Of a stretch of 64,000 nt of DNA, positions 43,620-52,166 are shown in pieces; positions within the stretch are counted from its first letter, which is position 1; every line of letters starts with the position of its first letter. A program made the translations under genes and the position numbers. This DNA comes from a virus, in the IMG/VR virus record IMGVR_UViG_3300021963_007890, positions 54,418 to 118,417 of that record; one strand, 5' to 3'. The notes beneath the pieces were generated by a model. That model saw nothing but the letters and a program-made list of their open reading frames with translations, had not been told where the DNA came from and did not search any database.

Positions 43620-43794
43620 TATCTATGACGCTACAGATATACCTGGGCGTATACAATTAGAATTTCGTGATCAGGCCAGTTGCGAACAGGCACTTAAAAA
43701 CATGAACTACTGGGTCAAGTTTCCCTGGTTTCGAGTGGAGGGCAGATGTGAAAAAAATATTGATCATAACAGACAACCTACCAGATCAAATTAA
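43588..43794 (+). CDS. 68-aa protein with N-terminal hydrophobic segment
   Basis: ATG 43588 lies within the end of plcP, and the gene runs into the start of agt, so all three are coupled. It begins MTWILFLIVVNIYD and ends with a soluble part having two Cys (RDQASCEQAL, VEGRCEKN). It is probably a secreted or inner-membrane small protein. Confidence 0.5.
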   Translation: MTWILFLIVVNIYDATDIPGRIQLEFRDQASCEQALKNMNYWVKFPWFRVEGRCEKNIDHNRQPTRSN

Positions 43795-44752
43795 TGGCGT
43801 CGTTACAACATATTCGAATATTGAGGCGTGTGCGCTTCGTGACAGTTATCAGTTTGTTTATATTACTCCCGGGGACTTCAGCCATGTTGATTGCCCTATC
43901 TATAACGAAGTCAAACTTGCCCTTCCGAGGAAGATGGGCGAGAAGATTGAGGAGATCGGTGCGGATTATTACCATATCGCCACGGAGGGTCCTGTGGGTC
44001 TGTGGGCTCGAAAATATCTTACAAAACATCATATTAGGTATAATACTGCTTATCACACTAAGTTCCCTGAAGGACTATATACCCTTCTTGGCATTCCTGA
44101 ATCAATAACTTGGCGTTACATAAAGTGGTTCCATAAACATACAGGTCGAGTATTGACCACTACAGAATCAATGGTCCGTCAATTAGAGAGCAAAGGACTG
44201 CGTGGTAATATCATACCATGGACTCGTGGTGTAGATAGATCCCTGTTTCGTCCTGAACTAAGAACAAAACGAGCAGGAGAAGTTGTATTGGTCTGTGTCA
44301 GTCGTGTTAGCAAAGAAAAGAATTTGGATGATTTTTGTTCTTTAGATTATTTCGGTGCTCGTAAGATCATGGTGGGAGATGGTCCTTATAGGACGGAATT
44401 AGAATCTAAATACCCCAATGTTGAATTTGTTGGCTTTAAGCGTGGTGAAGAATTAGCCACTTACTATGCCAACGCTGATGTATTTGTGTTTCCTTCACGC
44501 TGGGAAACATTTGGCATTGTCATGATAGAAGCCATGGCCTGTGGCACACCGGTGGCAGCATATCCTGTCCAAGGACCACAGGATGTTGTTGATCATGGAC
44601 GAACAGGATATTTGAGAGATAATCTCAAACAGGCCATAACAGAATGCTTGATATTAAATAGAAACGATGTTATACTTGGTAGTCAAAGGTGGTCATGGAA
44701 TGCTGCCTGGACGATATTTCGTGACAATCTAATAGAGGCATATAATGAGTGA
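43748..44752 (+). CDS. GT4 glycosyltransferase, Agt (lipid glycosyltransferase)-like
   Basis: The GTG start gives MKKILIITDNLPDQINGVVT, a GT-B fold N-terminus. TAYHTKFPEGLY, VLTTTESMVRQLESKG and NIIPWTRGVD are typical of the GT4 group with diacylglycerol glucuronosyl/galactosyltransferases. The donor-binding site is FVFPSRWETFGIVMIEAMACG (E-x7-E). At 334 residues it is complete. Beside plcP it is probably Agt, which builds phosphorus-free glycolipids from the diacylglycerol released by PlcP. This is inference from gene pairing. Confidence 0.8.
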   Translation: MKKILIITDNLPDQINGVVTTYSNIEACALRDSYQFVYITPGDFSHVDCPIYNEVKLALPRKMGEKIEEIGADYYHIATEGPVGLWARKYLTKHHIRYNTAYHTKFPEGLYTLLGIPESITWRYIKWFHKHTGRVLTTTESMVRQLESKGLRGNIIPWTRGVDRSLFRPELRTKRAGEVVLVCVSRVSKEKNLDDFCSLDYFGARKIMVGDGPYRTELESKYPNVEFVGFKRGEELATYYANADVFVFPSRWETFGIVMIEAMACGTPVAAYPVQGPQDVVDHGRTGYLRDNLKQAITECLILNRNDVILGSQRWSWNAAWTIFRDNLIEAYNE

Positions 44753-44960
44753 ATCAACCGGCGGATTTTTAGGTGTATTCGAGCAAAGAGTTAATCAACT
44801 TAGGAAAAGACTTAAGGATGAGTTAGACAAAGACAAACTCATCCGCTGCCGTAGGACTCTTAAAAAGATAATAAAAGAAATAAAAGAATGGGAAGATGTT
44901 CTACATCAACATCGTAAGGACACCAAACGCTGTCCGCATTGTGGGGAGAAGTTAGAATGA
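44745..44960 (+). CDS. Coiled-coil protein with C-terminal zinc-ribbon half
   Basis: This 71-residue protein is a charged helix (about 12-55) ending in RCPHCGEKLE (one C-x2-C). It is coupled to agt by overlap. A dimer could complete a four-Cys zinc site. Confidence 0.55.
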   Translation: MSESTGGFLGVFEQRVNQLRKRLKDELDKDKLIRCRRTLKKIIKEIKEWEDVLHQHRKDTKRCPHCGEKLE

Positions 44961-45058
44961 CTACAGAATTATGGTTATTTGTCTTAGCAGTATTTGCCAT
45001 TACCGCCGCCATAGTAGTGCCTAACATAATTGTATGGCGGCATAGGCGAAAAGACTAA
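44957..45058 (+). CDS. 33-aa single-TM peptide
   Basis: ATG 44957 overlaps the preceding stop (ATGA). The peptide has one TM helix (LWLFVLAVFAITAAIVVP) and a basic tail. It is the last gene of the plcP-agt operon. It faces a convergent minus-strand gene with overlapping stops. Confidence 0.45.
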   Translation: MTTELWLFVLAVFAITAAIVVPNIIVWRHRRKD

Positions 45059-45222
45059 CTCATTCCTAATGCTAGAATAACAGCAACAACTAATATAAAA
45101 AATACAATAAACCCTGACCTGTCCTTGTGACCACCATGGACAGGATCTATGTCTTTAAAGTCAGGCCTAGTTGTATTTTTCTTTTGTGCTGCTATCAGCG
45201 TCTGAAGTAGAACTGGTTTCAT
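45055..45222 (-). CDS. 55-aa single-TM protein overlapping terC end
   Basis: This frame runs from an ATG inside the terC 3' end. It reads TTRPDFKDIDPVHGGHKDRS and then a hydrophobic helix ILVVAVILALG. Conserved-looking composition and convergent packing support a real gene, but the start is uncertain. Confidence 0.4.
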   Translation of the reverse strand: MKPVLLQTLIAAQKKNTTRPDFKDIDPVHGGHKDRSGFIVFFILVVAVILALGMS

Positions 45223-45895
45223 TTTTTGATTTCCTTATGCGTGTTCTATAATATTGTTTAAAAGTCAATACAACTGCTAAAACCCACGGTAGTCCCATTT
45301 CGGACCAATCATGAAGTGGATCTATATACTTATCGACAAATGGCTCTGCTACAATCATCTTAAAGGCCACAGCATATAAAACAAATGCGCCTATAAAGAT
45401 TGTGTCAGGATGACGTTCCATAATACGTGCTACTATTGTGCTACCAAACAAGATAATAGGAACACTGACAAGAAGTCCAAATATAATTAAAATCCAATTA
45501 CCACCAGCAGCACCAGCAATGGCTAGAGCATTATCTAGGCCCATTACAGCATCTGCTAGAACAATAGTTGCCATAGCACCCCAAAATGTATCCGAAGCCT
45601 TAACATCGCTGTGATCATCATTTCCTGTTGTAAGACGCCAGGCGATCCATATAAGCATAAGACCTCCTACAAACCTAAGACCGGGAATCATCAACAAATA
45701 TGTTAGTGCTGCCACACAGGCGAACCTCACTGCCACAGCACCAAATGTTCCCCATATCATGGCTCGCTTTCTTAAATTTTCAGGCAACTTATTAGCGGCC
45801 ATAGCAATAACTAAGGCGTTCTCACCGCCTAATACTACATCAATTAAAATGATAGCCAATAAGGCCCATAAGAATTCAAATGTTAAGATTTCCAT
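45167..45895 (-). CDS. TerC-family integral membrane protein
   Basis: This 242-residue protein has about seven TM helices. It carries the TerC/Alx signatures DVVLGGENALVIAMAA (Glu/Asn in TM1) and DAVMGLDNALAIAGAAGGNW. Members export manganese or secure metal supply to exported enzymes. The acidic/Ser tail is species-specific. It is transcribed opposite to the plcP-agt operon. Confidence 0.85.
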   Translation of the reverse strand: MEILTFEFLWALLAIILIDVVLGGENALVIAMAANKLPENLRKRAMIWGTFGAVAVRFACVAALTYLLMIPGLRFVGGLMLIWIAWRLTTGNDDHSDVKASDTFWGAMATIVLADAVMGLDNALAIAGAAGGNWILIIFGLLVSVPIILFGSTIVARIMERHPDTIFIGAFVLYAVAFKMIVAEPFVDKYIDPLHDWSEMGLPWVLAVVLTFKQYYRTRIRKSKNETSSTSDADSSTKEKYN

Positions 45896-45927
45896 AAATT
45901 GTCCTGTACAAAATCATTTTATTTAAT

Positions 45928-45952
45928 AAAAAAAGGGCCCTAAGGCCCTTTT
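45928..45952. terminator. Hairpin terminator
   Basis: AAAAGGGCCCTAAGGCCCTTTT forms a GC-rich stem with A/T flanks on both sides. It terminates the minus-strand HTH gene and shields terC. Confidence 0.75.
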
Positions 45953-45970
45953 AGTTTGAACTGGATCTAA

Positions 45971-46240
45971 TTACAGACCAAGTTGTAGAGCACGATAACC
46001 AGCAGCAATCAAACGACGGCTGGGTTGGCCCATAACATATTCAGTGACCTGAACGCCATTGCCTGCTTTGCGGCTATTGGCATATACAGCGAAACCAGCC
46101 TGACGGATACGACTTGCTTCTGCTGAAATGTTCTTGATGCCAAAACGCTTTTCTGCCTGCGCAGAAGTTAATTTCTCACCTGACTTAAGTGCGGTGAAAA
46201 GTTTATGGGTCTTTGTGCCTTCATTGATAGAATATAACAT
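45971..46240 (-). CDS. HTH_39-type DNA-binding protein
   Basis: The start is ATG 46240, which has an AAGAGGAAATAAT site. The 89-residue protein has the helix-turn-helix KLFTALKSGEKLTSAQAEKR and FGIKNISAEASRIRQAGF, then a wing (AVYANSRK). It resembles small phage HTH regulators. It has its own sigma-70 promoter and terminator, so it is probably an early regulator. Confidence 0.7.
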   Translation of the reverse strand: MLYSINEGTKTHKLFTALKSGEKLTSAQAEKRFGIKNISAEASRIRQAGFAVYANSRKAGNGVQVTEYVMGQPSRRLIAAGYRALQLGL

Positions 46241-46262
46241 ATTATTTCCTCTTGAATATTTA

Positions 46263-46315
46263 CACTGCTTTTTAGCAGTTAGACCTATAATAGCGTAATA
46301 ATTTAACAAGGTCAA
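46263..46315 (-). promoter_or_regulatory. Sigma-70 promoter and leader hairpin for HTH gene
   Basis: On the minus strand TTGACC (46315-46310), a 17-base spacer and TATTAT (46292-46287) are seen. ACTGCT/AGCAGT (46263-46279 region) forms a small leader hairpin before the ribosome site. Confidence 0.65.
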
Positions 46316-46330
46316 GATCTTTTTTCGCCA

Positions 46331-46338
46331 AATAAATA
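46331..46338 (+). promoter_or_regulatory. T4-type late promoter candidate
   Basis: AATAAATA (7 of 8) lies 7 bases before the cyclase start. Confidence 0.45.
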
Positions 46339-46345
46339 AACTATT

Positions 46346-48400
46346 ATGAGAAAGATAATTTTAAACCCTTGGTGGGCTCTACTCACCCTTATAGCAGTTA
46401 TAGCATTAAGATTTTTTGATCCTAGTTTTGTAGAGTCAGTTAGATTACGCTACTTTGATCAGCTTATAACTAGTCAACCTCAAGTTGATGTTCCGGTTCA
46501 CACAGTGAACATTGATGAGGCTACTCTAGAGAAAATGGGTCAATGGCCATTCCCTAGAGGTGACTATGCTAAAATGATTGACGAATTGTATAAAAGAAAT
46601 GCAGGCTTAGTGGTATTCAATGTATTAATGCCTGAGCAAGATCGTTTTAAAGAAGATAAGGAACTAGCACAATATCTTAAAACGCACCCTGTAGTTCTTC
46701 CAGTATTAGGACATACAAAAGAACGTAATGCCACACAACCGCCCAATACTCAAGTTGTAGGACAGGATCCTCAGGGCAAAGTGGTAGAGTATCCAGGTGT
46801 TATCAGTTCGGTGGCCACAATAACAGGTCAAGCCGCAGGATACGGTGTTGTTAACACCTTTCCTGAAATAGACGGGGTAGTTCGTCGTATGCCTCTTGTT
46901 ATAGCTAGTCAAGGTAAATTACATCCGGCTCTGGCGCTAGAAACACTGCGAGTAGCAGCACAGGATCCTAAGGTGCAAGTAAAAATTGGTGATATTGGTG
47001 TAGAAGCACTTCGTGTTCCTAAAATAGGAAAGATACCAACCGATCCCTTAAGTCGTATTTGGATTGATTGGGCAGCAACTCCTAAAGAACATAGTTATAC
47101 AAAATTACCAGATAATTTTAATGGTGAGATAGTAATAGTGGGACTGTCCGCAGCAGGTTTAGCTAATCCTGTAGCAACTGCCAATGGGGAAGTTTGGCCT
47201 CACTATTTACAAGGAGCCGTTTTTGGAACTTTGGCAACACAAAGCCACATACAGAGACCAGATTGGGCAGATGCCGCTGAACTAGGTGCTATTGCTGTAT
47301 TTGGCATTGTTTTAATATTTTTATCAAGGTGGGTCTATGTCGGTATCGGATTTTATCTTATTCTTGCTGGTTCATGCGTGGCAGGCAGTATATACGGGTA
47401 TAGTAATTATAGGTGGCTTATTGATGCAACTCTTCCTACCCTTAGTATTCTTCTTGTAGCACTACACGCCTATACGGTGAAGTTTATTTCAGAATTTCTA
47501 CAGAAACAGCAAATACGCAAACAGTTCCAAAGTTATCTATCACCAGATCTTGTGGCTAAACTGATCAAAGATCCTAGCTTACTTAAACTAGGCGGTGAAG
47601 AAAAAGAACTCAGTATCATGTTCACAGATGTAAGAGGATTTACCAGCATCAGCGAACATTATGGCAAAGATGTTCAAGGTCTTACTAAGATAATGAATCG
47701 TTATATGACTGCCATGACACGAAAGATACTGGAAAACCACGGCACATTGGACAAGTATATAGGTGATGCTCAAATGGCATTTTGGAACGCTCCTTTAGAT
47801 GAAACTATTCATTGTAAGGAAAGTGTTAAAGCAGCATTAGAAATGTTAGAGGATTTAAAGGTATTCAATGATGAAATCACAAAAGAAGGAATACCAGCGT
47901 TTGGCATGGGCATTGGTATTAATACCGGTGTTGTTGTGGTTGGTAATATGGGTAGTGAACAGCGTTTTGATTATACTTGTCTTGGTGATGCGGTAAATCT
48001 AGCAAGTAGGTTAGAAGGACAGAGTAAGAACTATGGTGTTTTACTAGTTATTGGTCCTGTAACAGAAAGCAGATTAGAAGGCACAGCATTTAGTCTACCT
48101 TTAGATTGTATAGCGGTCAAGGGCAAACATGAAGGCGTAAACATTTTTACAGCATTTAAAAATCCTCCATCGTTAGAAATGTCAACATGGCAAAACGATA
48201 AACAGCGTCACGAAGCCATGCTTGACTTATACCGTAGACAAGAATGGACTAAAGCCCTTAAAGCAGTTGAATCATTAAAAGGCTGCTTTGGAGGACAGAT
48301 GGACAACTACTACGATCATTGGGTAGATCGTATCCACGAAATGGCCAAGATGAATTTACCTAAAGACTGGGATGCCACTTACAGAGCCACCTCGAAGTAA
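46346..48400 (+). CDS. Class III adenylate/guanylate cyclase with CHASE2 sensor
   Basis: This 684-residue protein has an N-terminal TM helix, an extracytoplasmic CHASE2 domain (about 45-310; VNIDEATLEKMGQWPFPRGD), two or three TM helices (about 312-372) and a cyclase domain (about 415-600). Cyclase motifs are MFTDVRGFTSISE (first metal Asp), KYIGDAQMAFWNAP (Lys and second metal Asp) and GDAVNLASRLEG (Asn and Arg). All catalytic residues appear present. It would make cAMP (Lys/Asp-type pocket) in response to an envelope signal. Confidence 0.9.
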   Translation: MRKIILNPWWALLTLIAVIALRFFDPSFVESVRLRYFDQLITSQPQVDVPVHTVNIDEATLEKMGQWPFPRGDYAKMIDELYKRNAGLVVFNVLMPEQDRFKEDKELAQYLKTHPVVLPVLGHTKERNATQPPNTQVVGQDPQGKVVEYPGVISSVATITGQAAGYGVVNTFPEIDGVVRRMPLVIASQGKLHPALALETLRVAAQDPKVQVKIGDIGVEALRVPKIGKIPTDPLSRIWIDWAATPKEHSYTKLPDNFNGEIVIVGLSAAGLANPVATANGEVWPHYLQGAVFGTLATQSHIQRPDWADAAELGAIAVFGIVLIFLSRWVYVGIGFYLILAGSCVAGSIYGYSNYRWLIDATLPTLSILLVALHAYTVKFISEFLQKQQIRKQFQSYLSPDLVAKLIKDPSLLKLGGEEKELSIMFTDVRGFTSISEHYGKDVQGLTKIMNRYMTAMTRKILENHGTLDKYIGDAQMAFWNAPLDETIHCKESVKAALEMLEDLKVFNDEITKEGIPAFGMGIGINTGVVVVGNMGSEQRFDYTCLGDAVNLASRLEGQSKNYGVLLVIGPVTESRLEGTAFSLPLDCIAVKGKHEGVNIFTAFKNPPSLEMSTWQNDKQRHEAMLDLYRRQEWTKALKAVESLKGCFGGQMDNYYDHWVDRIHEMAKMNLPKDWDATYRATSK

Positions 48401-48442
48401 GGTTTTTTGTGCTACTGTTAAATACATTATAGGAGAAACGTT

Positions 48443-49129
48443 ATGTATCTATATGTAAAAACTCATAATGTAACAGGATTAAAATATTTAGGAAAAACTA
48501 CACAAGATCCTTACAAATATAAAGGATCAGGAACTCATTGGATAAGACATCTTAAAAAATACGGTGATAGTGTGACTACAGAAGTTTTATTAGAAACAGA
48601 CGATAAAAAATTATTACGAGAAAAGGGAATTTATTATAGTAATTTATGGAATGTTGTAGAATCTAAAGAATGGGCAAATATAGTTCCAGAACAAGGTGAT
48701 GGTGGAGATACTTCAAAGTCACCTAATCATATATCTTCAATGAAGAAAAAAGTTCCAAAAATATCTGGATCAAATAATTATTTTTACGGTCAAAAGCACA
48801 GTGTAGAAACTAAACAAAAGATTAGTCAAAAAAATAAAGGAAGATTAAAAGGGGTTCCAAAGCCAGAAGGATTTTCTGAAAAGTGTAGGGAACGAATGTT
48901 AAGCGGGAATAATCCAATGTATGGTAAAACACCATGGAATAAAGGATTAAAAGGAGTTCAACCAAAGAGTTTAGAAACAAAGAAAAAAGTTTCTGTGCCT
49001 GTTATTTTTAGAGGTGTAGAATATTATTCAATAAAAGAAGCAGCACGACAATCGGGTTTATCTGATTATCTTATTAAAAAGGAAGTATATGGAAATGGAT
49101 TACACAGAGTCCGTCCTAAAACTGAATAA
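48443..49129 (+). CDS. GIY-YIG homing endonuclease with NUMOD motifs
   Basis: Residues 1-95 are a degenerate GIY-YIG domain (LYVKTHNVTGLKYLGKT, then YKGSGTHWIRHLKKYG). DNA-binding NUMOD3 repeats follow (GSNNYFYGQKHSVETKQKIS; GNNPMYGKTPWNKG), and a NUMOD1-type helix-turn-helix ends the 228-residue protein (IKEAARQSGLSDYLIKKEVYG). It is free-standing and probably a selfish gene lodged between the two cyclases. Confidence 0.85.
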   Translation: MYLYVKTHNVTGLKYLGKTTQDPYKYKGSGTHWIRHLKKYGDSVTTEVLLETDDKKLLREKGIYYSNLWNVVESKEWANIVPEQGDGGDTSKSPNHISSMKKKVPKISGSNNYFYGQKHSVETKQKISQKNKGRLKGVPKPEGFSEKCRERMLSGNNPMYGKTPWNKGLKGVQPKSLETKKKVSVPVIFRGVEYYSIKEAARQSGLSDYLIKKEVYGNGLHRVRPKTE

Positions 49130-49148
49130 TCAAATAGCAAGTGATATC

Positions 49149-49271
49149 ATGGACGCCCAAATACAATTCTTTGTCACTGCTTGGTTCTGGCCCTACTTTG
49201 TCATGGGCAATTTGGATAGTTGGCAAAAACTTGGTATAACACTTAACGGAGCAAGACCAATAAGGTGCTAA
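49149..49271 (+). CDS. 40-aa peptide between endonuclease and cyclase
   Basis: MDAQIQFFVTAWFWPYFVMG is hydrophobic, followed by a short tail. A longer start at 49089 overlaps the endonuclease. It ends one base before the second cyclase ATG, so it may be coupled. A TM peptide or remnant is possible. Confidence 0.35.
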   Translation: MDAQIQFFVTAWFWPYFVMGNLDSWQKLGITLNGARPIRC

Positions 49272-50501
49272 ATGGACAAAAAATTAACCACCATACTGTG
49301 TAGTGATGTTATAGGATACAGTCGTATGATGGGAGAGAATGAACATCTAACTCTCCAAAAATTAGATCAATGTAGACAAATCATTGATCCCAGTATAGCA
49401 AAATACAATGGCCGTATTTTTAACACAGCAGGCGATGCTGTGTTAGCAGAGTTTGCCAGTCCCACTGATGCTGTAAAATGTGCTGTAGATATTCAAAACT
49501 CAATTAACAAACTTGATACGGACATGCGTTGGCGTATTGGACTACATCTCGGTGAAGTCTATACCTACGGTGATAATCTCATGGGCGACACTGTAAACAT
49601 TGCAGCCCGTATAGAAAGCACTGCTGATCTAGGTGGAGTTTGTTTTAGCAGTCAGGTCTTTGACGCAATCAGTGGTAAGGTTACTATGGACATAGAATGG
49701 CGTGGACCACAGTCATTTAAGAATATCAAAGATCCTATCAAAATCTATGCTATAAAGATAGCAGGTGCCCAGAAAAATCCTAATGTAGTTCATAAAGAAA
49801 CTGTAAAATATAGTAAAGAACAATTGATTAAGAGTGTGATCAATGACAAACCTGCCATAGGAAAAACTTTACACGATGCTCAAAATCTTAAACGTGATCG
49901 TCAGTTTGGTCCAGCTGTTCGTGTATTAATGTGGCGTATTACAAAAAAGTGCGGACCAAGCCTAAATGAACTGTTAGATATGAGCCAAAAAGAATTAGTG
50001 CCTGTGGAATTAAGACATGTTGTAGTAGCTATACTCAGTGAATATTGTAAAGGTGTAGACAGTGATCGTGCTATGACTATATATCGACTACTACAAGGAC
50101 CGTTAGGCGTTCATCGTAGTCTTGGATTACAATTTTTAAAACAGGCCGCAAAGACCAATCTCGAAGCTCAGATGGAATATAGTTCTACAATTATGGAAGA
50201 TCCACATAGTAGCCAAAATGAAATCACGGATGCTGTAGAACAGTTGGTCACTATGGCTCGTAGAAAAAGTCAGCCTGCTATGTTGAAGTTATGTGACTAC
50301 TATAATAAGGTGGGTGAAAAACATCAACAGTTTTTATGGTTGTGGGTATTGAGGGGACTGTTTGAACCTTCAGCACAAAACAAACTTCAACTGTTAATGA
50401 ACACAATTAACAAAACTGATTTTACTAATTGGAAAATAGAAGGAGAGTCGCTCTTAGATGAGATTAAATTTAAGAACGATCCTGGTAATTATGGTTATTA
50501 A
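49272..50501 (+). CDS. Class III nucleotidyl cyclase, soluble
   Basis: This 409-residue protein begins with a cyclase domain (about 5-165). It has ILCSDVIGYSRMM (metal Asp), FNTAGDAVLAEFASP (second metal Asp) and GDTVNIAARIES (Asn, Arg). The remaining 240 residues are helical and may be TPR/Sel1-like (helical pairs near 270-370). It lacks a membrane sensor, unlike the CHASE2 cyclase upstream. The base product is not certain. Confidence 0.88.
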   Translation: MDKKLTTILCSDVIGYSRMMGENEHLTLQKLDQCRQIIDPSIAKYNGRIFNTAGDAVLAEFASPTDAVKCAVDIQNSINKLDTDMRWRIGLHLGEVYTYGDNLMGDTVNIAARIESTADLGGVCFSSQVFDAISGKVTMDIEWRGPQSFKNIKDPIKIYAIKIAGAQKNPNVVHKETVKYSKEQLIKSVINDKPAIGKTLHDAQNLKRDRQFGPAVRVLMWRITKKCGPSLNELLDMSQKELVPVELRHVVVAILSEYCKGVDSDRAMTIYRLLQGPLGVHRSLGLQFLKQAAKTNLEAQMEYSSTIMEDPHSSQNEITDAVEQLVTMARRKSQPAMLKLCDYYNKVGEKHQQFLWLWVLRGLFEPSAQNKLQLLMNTINKTDFTNWKIEGESLLDEIKFKNDPGNYGY

Positions 50502-51195
50502 TTTCAGCCAATCTTAGAAATTCAAATAACTTGAGATAACAATAACCAATATCTATTTCAAACCACTTACGGGATAGTTTGACACTTGCGGGATCAAGAT
50601 GGTGGTTGTTGTGCAACTCTTCTCCACCAATAACAATACCCCAAGGACAAATGTTCCTACTATTATCTTCTGTATTCCCATTTCTATATCCTAACCAATG
50701 TCCAACACCATTAATGACACCAGCAGCCCAGAACGGTATCCATAATACCTGTATAAGCCAAATAACAATGCCCCACCAGCTAAAAAACAATATGTTAAAA
50801 CTAAGTAAAAAAATAATTCCATGATAATGGCAGGGAGTATATAAGTTACGCTCTATCCAATCAGAGGGCGCATCGGGAGCGTAGGCCTTGATACCAATCC
50901 CTCTCTTAAGAGCAAGACAATAATATCTAACGCCACGTAAGAGAATATTGTAGTTGCCAAAAACAACAGGACTATGCGGATCGCCAGGCCGATCGCTGTA
51001 TCTATGATGCGCACGGTGAACTGCCATCCACTGCTTTGTAACCATACCAGTAGTCAGCCACAACCAAAACCTCATAAAGTGACTTAATAAAGGGTGAAAC
51101 TTGATACCACGATGTGCCATGCCTCTGTGTAGATATAGCGTTACACAAATTATAGTTATGTGAGTGGCTATCAGTGTCCATATTACCATCCACAT
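50470..51195 (-). CDS. Acyl-lipid/acyl-CoA delta-9-type fatty acid desaturase
   Basis: This 241-residue membrane enzyme has all three histidine boxes: HITIICVTLYLHRGMAHRG (H-x4-H region), HRAHHRY (H-x2-H-H) and HNNHH (H-x2-H-H). Four TM segments are visible. It introduces a double bond into fatty acids, increasing membrane fluidity. Its ATG overlaps the upstream stop (TAATG) in a seven-gene minus operon. It ends within 32 bases of the opposite cyclase end. Confidence 0.9.
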   Translation of the reverse strand: MWMVIWTLIATHITIICVTLYLHRGMAHRGIKFHPLLSHFMRFWLWLTTGMVTKQWMAVHRAHHRYSDRPGDPHSPVVFGNYNILLRGVRYYCLALKRGIGIKAYAPDAPSDWIERNLYTPCHYHGIIFLLSFNILFFSWWGIVIWLIQVLWIPFWAAGVINGVGHWLGYRNGNTEDNSRNICPWGIVIGGEELHNNHHLDPASVKLSRKWFEIDIGYCYLKLFEFLRLAEINNHNYQDRS

Positions 51196-51392
51196 TAAAC
51201 TACGCTGGCTGCTATATGAACAGCCTGAACTATGTACCTAAACATCTCTTCATTACCTGCACACTCCTGAGCAGCACGAACTTCTTTTATTTCCTGTAAA
51301 AGATAATTACGTTCTTCGAGACTTAGCTGCCCACCTCTGTAGGCTGCTTCTATATTGCTTATTTCTTGTATTAATGGGTGTGTTGCTGTCAT
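51195..51392 (-). CDS. 65-aa helical protein
   Basis: The start at 51392 is chosen because GGAGCAAGCG precedes ATG. The protein (MTATHPLIQEISNIEAAYRG) is a helix-rich T4-like phage type with a YLLQEIKEVRAAQ centre and an Ala-rich tail. It is coupled to the desaturase. The function is unknown. Confidence 0.6.
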   Translation of the reverse strand: MTATHPLIQEISNIEAAYRGGQLSLEERNYLLQEIKEVRAAQECAGNEEMFRYIVQAVHIAASVV

Positions 51393-51763
51393 CGCTTGCT
51401 CCATGAAGTTATTACTACACTGATTCTGTCCTTGGCAGTTGTCTTTCCAAAAGTACAAAATATTTTTTTAGGATTGGATTTTAATTTTTCAAAGTGCTGA
51501 TGTAATCCTTTTAGGTTTTCAGTCTGTGGATCTCTGCGAAGTTCTGCGTATCTTGCTAAAAACATTGACTTAAAAATAAGATCATTAAATTCTGGCTTAT
51601 CGCAATCAATTGCGTCAATGTCTATACTTAAACTAAGAGCACGCTCAAACATTACAGGGTCGTGATCTCTCGGCCAATATTTCTTAACAGTATCTACTCC
51701 AGATTGAATGGTAGAACAACCTGTTATCAAAAAAAATAATAAACCTAAGAATAGTTTAATCAT
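51389..51763 (-). CDS. Small lipoprotein (o-spanin-like)
   Basis: The start at 51763 gives MIKLFLGLLFFLITGC, a lipobox signal. The 124-residue protein ends in a charged helical domain with two more Cys. It lies downstream of an N-terminal-TM coiled-coil gene, the order seen for outer-membrane spanins. A lysis role is inferred, not shown. Confidence 0.5.
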   Translation of the reverse strand: MIKLFLGLLFFLITGCSTIQSGVDTVKKYWPRDHDPVMFERALSLSIDIDAIDCDKPEFNDLIFKSMFLARYAELRRDPQTENLKGLHQHFEKLKSNPKKIFCTFGKTTAKDRISVVITSWSKR

Positions 51764-52166
51764 CACCAGCCGCATCTTTTATTTCTTGAGCAGTGGCTTT
51801 ACGGCCTTTAGAGCCGCCTATTGGTTTGGCGTCTTCTTCCGCTGCTTTCTTAGCAGCAGCATCTTCTTCACGTTTTTTCTTAAATGGATCTACATTTATT
51901 TCTTGTTCAGCAATAATACGCTCTTTGTCAATAGTTTTACCACGCAGTTGTAGTACAACTTCTACCTTTTGGTTTAGTCTTATTAAATCGTTATCTAACA
52001 TACGAATACGATCAATAAGAGCAATAAGAGTCCCATTAGCCTGTCCTATAACAGGTTTAACCACAGTGGTCACCCATTTCCAAACGAAGAAAATAAAGTA
52101 TCCCATGCCGGCGGCTGACACTATAGGAAATCCGTATTTGTTAATTAGTTCTGCTACGTTGTCCAT
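51756..52166 (-). CDS. N-terminal TM protein with coiled coil (i-spanin-like)
   Basis: This 136-residue protein has a TM helix (about 10-33), a coiled coil (about 45-80) and a Lys/Glu/Ala-rich tail. It resembles the inner-membrane spanin layout and is a paralogue of the 52261 protein (shared GFPI--A---GYF-F---K). The lysis role is inferred. Confidence 0.5.
   Translation of the reverse strand: MDNVAELINKYGFPIVSAAGMGYFIFFVWKWVTTVVKPVIGQANGTLIALIDRIRMLDNDLIRLNQKVEVVLQLRGKTIDKERIIAEQEINVDPFKKKREEDAAAKKAAEEDAKPIGGSKGRKATAQEIKDAAGDD

Noticed and set aside
46706-46912. 68-aa minus-strand ORF inside the CHASE2 cyclase
   Set aside because: It lies opposite conserved coding sequence, with no start signal.
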